DNA from: Trueperaceae bacterium
GTDB lineage: Bacteria > Deinococcota > Deinococci > Deinococcales > Trueperaceae
NCBI GenBank assembly: GCA_036381595.1
Contig: DASVCN010000041.1
Coordinates: 124,001 to 188,000, forward strand
Length of the DNA: 64,000 nucleotides
Direction: 5' to 3'
A program made the translations under genes and the position numbers. The notes beneath the pieces were generated by a model that searched no databases, had not been told where the DNA came from, and saw only the letters and a program-made list of their open reading frames with translations. Shown one piece after another: positions 59,919-64,000 of the stretch (the stretch's first letter is position 1; the number at the start of each line of letters is the position of its first letter).

Positions 59919-60950
59919 GTGAGCAATCTCGAACGGGAGATCTTCGAACAGCCGGAGGTGTTGCAGCGGCTCCTCGACGCCGCTGAGCCGGTAGCGGTAG
60001 CTCGGGCGCTGAGGGAGGCGGACTGCCCCATGGTCGTCACTCTCGCCCGCGGATCGTCCGACAACGCCGTCTCCTTCTTCGCCTACCTGGCCGGCAACTA
60101 CCTGGGACTGCCGGTGGCGAGCCTGCCGCCAAGTGTGCTCACCGTGTACCGCTCGAGGATGAGGGTCACCGAAGCGGTTGCGATAGCAGTAAGCCAGTCC
60201 GGTCGCTCCGAGGACGTGCGCCTCTCACTGGAGGCGCTCGAGGCGGCCGGCGCGCTCACCGTTTCGATCACCAACGACGACTCGAGCCCGCTCGCCACGG
60301 CGGCCGACTATCACCTGGCGCAAGGCGCCGGTGAGGAGAAGGCGGTGGCCGCCACGAAGACCTTCTCGACTCAGATGATGCTGCTGGCCCTGCTGGTGGC
60401 CCACTGGTCGGGCGACGAGGAGCTGCTCGCCGCCCTGCAGGCGGTGCCCGGGGCCATGCGCGAGCTGCTGGCCGAACGCGAAGCCGTGAGCCACGCCGCG
60501 CTGCGCCTCACCCATGCCGCCGATGCCTACGTGCTGGGCCGAGGCTACTCGTTCGCCATCGCCCAGGAGGTCGCCCTCAAGCTTAAGGAGACGAGCTACA
60601 TGGGTACCCAGGCCTACTCCAGCGCCGAGTTCCAGCACGGGCCGATCGCGGCGGTCTCTCCGCGGGAGCCGGTCCTGTTGCTCGCGACCGCCGATCACAC
60701 GCTCGACTCCAATTCGGAGGTCGCCGCGCGGCTGCTAGGCCTGGGCGCAGATCTCACGGTGATCTCCAGCGCCGGATCGCTGCTGGCCGGCGCTCACGCC
60801 GCGGTACGGTTGCCCGGGAACCGCCACCCCGTCACCGAATCGTTCCTGCTGGTGCTCGCCGGCCAACTGCTCGCACTCCAGCTCGCCGCGGCCCGGGGCT
60901 ACGACCCCGACAGGCCCCGCAACATCTCCAAGGTCACGAGGACCATCTGA
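59919..60950 (+). CDS. SIS-domain protein, probable NagB-II glucosamine-6-phosphate deaminase
   Basis: A 343-residue protein with two SIS domains and no glutaminase half. It resembles the isomerase part of glucosamine-6-phosphate synthase. It has ARGSSDNAVSFFAYLAGNYLGL, VAIAVSQSGRSEDVRLSLEAL, KTFSTQMMLLALL, and the second domain VLGRGYSFAIAQEVALKLKETSYMGTQAYSSAEFQHGPIAAV. This architecture is that of NagB-II, which converts glucosamine-6-phosphate to fructose-6-phosphate plus ammonia. Its position between murQ and nagA fits that step exactly. The start is GTG at 59919. Confidence 0.88.
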   Translation: MSNLEREIFEQPEVLQRLLDAAEPVAVARALREADCPMVVTLARGSSDNAVSFFAYLAGNYLGLPVASLPPSVLTVYRSRMRVTEAVAIAVSQSGRSEDVRLSLEALEAAGALTVSITNDDSSPLATAADYHLAQGAGEEKAVAATKTFSTQMMLLALLVAHWSGDEELLAALQAVPGAMRELLAEREAVSHAALRLTHAADAYVLGRGYSFAIAQEVALKLKETSYMGTQAYSSAEFQHGPIAAVSPREPVLLLATADHTLDSNSEVAARLLGLGADLTVISSAGSLLAGAHAAVRLPGNRHPVTESFLLVLAGQLLALQLAAARGYDPDRPRNISKVTRTI

Positions 60951-62071
60951 TGTCGCGCGAGCTCCGGGGGCTCCTCCTGACCCCGTCCGGCCTCCAGCGT
61001 GGCACCATCCGCTTCGGCGAACGGATCGAGGAGCTACTCCCCGGAGACGTCGACGGGCCACTGATCCTCCCGGGTTTCATCGACTCGCACGTCCATGGCG
61101 GCGGTGGAGGCGACACGATGGATGGTCCCGACGGGGTGCGCGCCCTGGCTCAGTTCCACCTGCGGCACGGCACCACCACCATCCTCCCCACGACGATGAC
61201 CAACCCTTGGGAGCGAGTGCTCGGAGCGCTCGAGGGTGTCCGGGAGGTCCGGGCGGAACCGGGCGACGGCCCGCTGCCGGACATCCCTGGAGCCCACCTC
61301 GAGGGCCCCTTCATCAGTCCCCGCCGTTTGGGGGCCCAGCCGCCCTGCACCCAGCTGCCCGAGCCGGACCTCATCGCCCAGGTGCTCGAGCCCGGCGTCG
61401 TGCGAGTCGTGACGATCGCGCCCGAGCTGCCGGGGGCGCTCGAAGCTGCCAGGACCTTCGCCCGCGCCGGCGTGAGGGTGAGCGTGGGCCACACGACCGC
61501 CAGTTACGAACAGGTGCTCGACCTCGCGGTGCTGATGAGAGAGGAGCAGACCGAGTACGGCTTCACCCATCTGTTCAACGCCATGGGCGGGATCGAGGGG
61601 CGCGATCCTGGCGTGGCCGGGGCCGCACTGGGCCTTCTCGATGCTCACGCCGAGCTGATCTTCGACCTGCATCACGTAGCGCCGGGCAGCTTCCACGCCG
61701 CCCGGGCTGCCAAGGGGAAGCGGCTCCACTTCGTGAGCGACTGCATCCGGGCGGCGGGCCTCGGCGACGGCCCGAGCGAACTGGGCGGCCAGGCGGTGGA
61801 GGTGAGCGGTGGCGCGGTGCGGCTGCCCGACGGAACGCTAGCCGGCAGCGTACTCACCCTGGACCAGGCGTTGCGCAACGCTCTCGCCTGCGGAGTCCAG
61901 CTGGCGCAGGCGTCCGACCTGGTCTCCGGCTCTCCCGCTCGCTACCTGGGGCTCACCGACCGTGGCCAGCTGGCCGTGGGCATGCGTGCCGACCTGGTGA
62001 CCCTCGACGAGGAGTACCGCGTCGAGGCGGTGTGGGTGGGCGGGCGGCCGGCTTTCGGCGGGGCCCACTGA
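60950..62071 (+). CDS. nagA: N-acetylglucosamine-6-phosphate deacetylase
   Basis: Removes acetate from GlcNAc-6-phosphate to give glucosamine-6-phosphate. The 373-residue amidohydrolase has metal and active-site motifs GFIDSHVHGGGGGDTMDG, HLEGPFISPRRLGAQPP, RVSVGHTTASYEQV, GFTHLFNAMGGIEGRDPG, FVSDCIRAAGL and ADLVTLDE. The ATG overlaps the deaminase stop by one base. It completes the murQ, deaminase, nagA series, feeding wall amino sugars into glycolysis. Confidence 0.94.
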   Translation: MSRELRGLLLTPSGLQRGTIRFGERIEELLPGDVDGPLILPGFIDSHVHGGGGGDTMDGPDGVRALAQFHLRHGTTTILPTTMTNPWERVLGALEGVREVRAEPGDGPLPDIPGAHLEGPFISPRRLGAQPPCTQLPEPDLIAQVLEPGVVRVVTIAPELPGALEAARTFARAGVRVSVGHTTASYEQVLDLAVLMREEQTEYGFTHLFNAMGGIEGRDPGVAGAALGLLDAHAELIFDLHHVAPGSFHAARAAKGKRLHFVSDCIRAAGLGDGPSELGGQAVEVSGGAVRLPDGTLAGSVLTLDQALRNALACGVQLAQASDLVSGSPARYLGLTDRGQLAVGMRADLVTLDEEYRVEAVWVGGRPAFGGAH

Positions 62072-62097
62072 GACTGGACGGGGGCCGCTGAAACAAA

Positions 62098-62121
62098 GCA
62101 TCCCGCTCTTCTGCGGGATGC
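62098..62121. terminator. Strong intrinsic-type hairpin after nagA
   Basis: Perfect nine-base arms GCATCCCGC (62098-62106) and GCGGGATGC (62113-62121) with a six-base loop lie 27 bases after the nagA stop. On the plus strand there is no U-tract after it; on the minus strand it is followed by TTTGTTT. It most likely ends the amino-sugar operon. Confidence 0.65.
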
Positions 62122-62306
62122 CTCGCCAGATGCGGCCAGAACCCAAATGCTGCCAAGCCGCCCCCGGCTCGCGAACGATGATGAACTCTTGGACCTGAGG
62201 TGGCAGTGAGCTGCACCCTAGACCTCTTCGGAGCGTCCTGGAGGCGTTTCCGGCGGACTCCGGATGTAGCTGGCGAAGCCAGCCGAAGTGGGCTAGGCTG
62301 GGCCCC

Positions 62307-63458
62307 GTGACCGAAACCGATCGGGCGGCGTTGCTGGCCGAGATCCACGCCAGCGCGCCACTGATGGTGATGGAGTTCGCCGGGGCGGGCTCTCGAGCGC
62401 TCTGGTGGCTCCACTCGGTCGGTGGCTCGTCGCGAACGATCCTCGAGGCGACCGACCGCTACGCTCCCGCATCCCTGATGGAGGCCGTTGGCTTCGAACC
62501 GCGACGCTTCACCTCGCCGGAGGTGGCTGCCGCCCTCGCCGGGCACGCACGGCAGCGGGCAGGGATACTGGCGCCCACGGCCGCTGTCTTCGGCCTCGGT
62601 CTAACGGCCACGATCGCTACGGATCGACAGAAGCGCGGCGAGCACCGCTGCGAGATCGCCGTCCGGGACGGCTTCGGCACCACTCATTACGGAGTGACCC
62701 TGGCCAAAGGTGAGAGGGACCGAGCGGGTGAGGAAGAGCTGGTGAGCGAGCTGGCGATCCGCGCGGTAGCCGACGCCAGCGGCGTCCTCGGCGCCCCCCT
62801 CCCGTCCCTGATGGAGGGCGAGGAGTTGCGGTTGGAGCTGGAGGCCCAAGGCCCGGCCGCGGAGTTCGTTCGCGGCGAGCGGGAGTGGTTGCTCCTGGCG
62901 CCCGACGGCAGCCAGGGTGGGGAGCTTCCCGAGAACGCGGCTATCTTCAGCGGTTCGTTCAACCCCGTGCACCGGGGCCACCTGAGGTTGGCCGAGGCCG
63001 CCTCGTCACGATTGGGAACCCCGGTGGTGTTCGAACTCCCCCTCGTCAATGCCGAGAAGGCCGAGATCGGGCTGGAGGAGGCCAGACGGCGGGCTGGGCA
63101 GTTCCTCGGACACTTCCATCTGCTGCTAACTCGGGTCCCGCTCTTCAGTCAGAAGGCGAGGCTCTTCTCCGGTCGCACCTTCGTGGTCGGCGCCGACACC
63201 GCCGCCCGGCTGTTGGAGGCCCGCTTCTACGGCTCGCCCGCGGCGCGCGACCGGGCGATCGCCGAGCTCCGAGACCTGGGAGCGCGTTTCCTGGTCGCCG
63301 GCCGGCTGCGCGACGGCAACTTCCTCACCCTCGACGAACTCGATGTGCCCGAGGCGTCCGAAGGGATGTTCCTCTCCTTGGCCGAGGAGGATTTCCGGGA
63401 GGACCTCTCCTCGTCGCAGCTCAGGCGCAGGTGGCCGCGGCCGCCGCTGAGCGGTTAG
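62307..63458 (+). CDS. CinA-like domain fused to a nucleotidyltransferase domain
   Basis: A 383-residue two-domain protein. Residues about 18-160 resemble the CinA C-terminal (PncC, nicotinamide-nucleotide amidase-like) fold: MEFAGAGSRALWWLHSVGGSSRTILEATDRYAPASL..., SPEVAAALAGHARQRAG, then GLTATIATDRQKRGEHRCEIAV. Residues about 210-383 form a cytidylyltransferase-like domain with IFSGSFNPVHRGHLRLAE (nucleotide-binding GSFNPVHRGH at 216-225), and end with SSSQLRRRW, similar to the ISSTxIR motif. The same order is found in uncharacterised plant proteins such as Arabidopsis At2g01220. A role in NAD or nucleotide repair is plausible but unproven. The start is GTG at 62307; about 235 bases upstream hold only the terminator. 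Confidence 0.82.
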   Translation: MTETDRAALLAEIHASAPLMVMEFAGAGSRALWWLHSVGGSSRTILEATDRYAPASLMEAVGFEPRRFTSPEVAAALAGHARQRAGILAPTAAVFGLGLTATIATDRQKRGEHRCEIAVRDGFGTTHYGVTLAKGERDRAGEEELVSELAIRAVADASGVLGAPLPSLMEGEELRLELEAQGPAAEFVRGEREWLLLAPDGSQGGELPENAAIFSGSFNPVHRGHLRLAEAASSRLGTPVVFELPLVNAEKAEIGLEEARRRAGQFLGHFHLLLTRVPLFSQKARLFSGRTFVVGADTAARLLEARFYGSPAARDRAIAELRDLGARFLVAGRLRDGNFLTLDELDVPEASEGMFLSLAEEDFREDLSSSQLRRRWPRPPLSG

Positions 63459-63539
63459 TTTCAGGAGCGAGCCGCACCGTCGAGGCGGCGGGCCGACGTT
63501 ATCCTGTCGCAGTTCTTAGGGAACCGTTGGGAGGAGTAC

Positions 63540-64000
63540 GTGAACTACCGATATCTGGGACGCTCGGGGCTCAAGGTCTCCGAGCTTTCTTTCGGGGCCT
63601 GGGTGACCTTCGGCGAACAGATCGACGAGGAGCTGGCGTTCGAATGCATGGACACTGCCTACCGTGCCGGCGTCAACTTCTTCGACAATGCCGAGGTGTA
63701 CGCCAGCGGCCAGGCCGAGAGGATGATGGGTAACGTCATCCGCCGGGCGGGCTGGAAACGGTCGGACTTGGTGGTCTCGACCAAGATCTTCTGGGGTGGG
63801 GACGGACCCAACGACCGCGGCCTGTCACGCAAGCACCTCATCGAGGGAACGGAAGCGGCGCTCGAGCGGTTGCAACTCGACTACGTCGACCTGGTCTTCT
63901 GCCATCGACCCGACCTGCACACTCCGGTCGAGGAGACGGTGCGGGCGATGAACTACCTGCTCGAGCGGGGCAAGGCGTTCTACTGGGGGACCTCCGAATG
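63540..64000 (+). CDS. Aldo/keto reductase, Kv-beta-like (3' end beyond window)
   Basis: Only the first 153 residues are visible. Translation from GTG at 63540, with GGAGG five bases upstream, gives [27 protein letters not shown], then [25 protein letters not shown], the catalytic Lys in [29 protein letters not shown], and ends at the window edge in YWGTSE. The Asp and Tyr of [10 protein letters not shown] complete the tetrad with that Lys and the His in FCHRPD. The FDNAEVY and STKIFWGG details match the AKR6 potassium-channel-beta-subunit-like group. NADPH-dependent carbonyl reduction is expected. Confidence 0.9.
   Translation, partial: MNYRYLGRSGLKVSELSFGAWVTFGEQIDEELAFECMDTAYRAGVNFFDNAEVYASGQAERMMGNVIRRAGWKRSDLVVSTKIFWGGDGPNDRGLSRKHLIEGTEAALERLQLDYVDLVFCHRPDLHTPVEETVRAMNYLLERGKAFYWGTSE

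Overview
The window looks like the replication-origin region of the main chromosome of a GC-rich, aerobic bacterium, most likely in the phylum Deinococcota. The best guess is a Truepera/Trueperaceae-like lineage. Three features point there: an SSB with two OB folds in one polypeptide, a DEAD-box helicase with a Thermus Hera-like C-terminal extension, and a Thermus-type malate dehydrogenase. The species itself cannot be fixed from sequence alone.

Left part (1-16.2 kb). A truncated GNAT-like gene, a Fur-family regulator and an HxlR-type regulator precede the classical origin block. On the minus strand lie mnmG-rsmG-parA-parB-mdh. Diverging on the plus strand are dnaA, oriC, dnaN, eno and pyk. 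Two ParB-binding parS sites flank parAB, and one of them is embedded in the rsmG/mnmG overlap. A cluster of DnaA boxes fills the dnaA-dnaN gap. The ribosomal operon rpsF-ssb-rpsR-rplI converges on pyk, followed by protoporphyrinogen oxidase and a divergent 3-methyladenine DNA glycosylase I.

Middle part (16.9-40.3 kb). ctaG is followed by a Tat-exported gluconate-dehydrogenase-type pair (subunit 3 plus a GMC flavoprotein with a four-cysteine motif). Then come a stress protein, an EEP-family hydrolase and an S9 peptidase. A nearly complete haem operon runs on the minus strand: hemA-C-D-B, a two-component system, hemE-F, an SDR gene and hemH. Its genes overlap by a few bases, and the histidine kinase/response regulator pair is embedded in the chain. 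HemH is strikingly like eukaryotic ferrochelatase and keeps all four [2Fe-2S] ligands. Upstream lie a DesK/DesR-type two-component system and an ABC-2 exporter. Small accessory genes follow, including an M23 peptidase gene interrupted by an in-frame stop.

Right part (40.3-64 kb). This is a carbohydrate region. It holds a Gfo/Idh/MocA dehydrogenase, an Afu/Fbp-type ABC importer with a fused double permease and a HAD phosphatase, and a myo-inositol catabolic operon iolD-G-B-E-A-C. A PAS-PAS-LuxR regulator follows, preceded by four 31-bp repeats. After a Hera-like helicase and a DUF983 gene comes an amino-sugar recycling operon (murQ, SIS-type deaminase, nagA). The window ends with a CinA-like/nucleotidyltransferase fusion and a truncated aldo/keto reductase.

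No rRNA, tRNA, CRISPR array, insertion sequence or prophage was seen. The best leads for new biology are the two-component system inside the haem operon, the eukaryote-like ferrochelatase, the ABC importer/phosphatase beside the inositol operon, the 31-bp repeat array, and the CinA-nucleotidyltransferase fusion.
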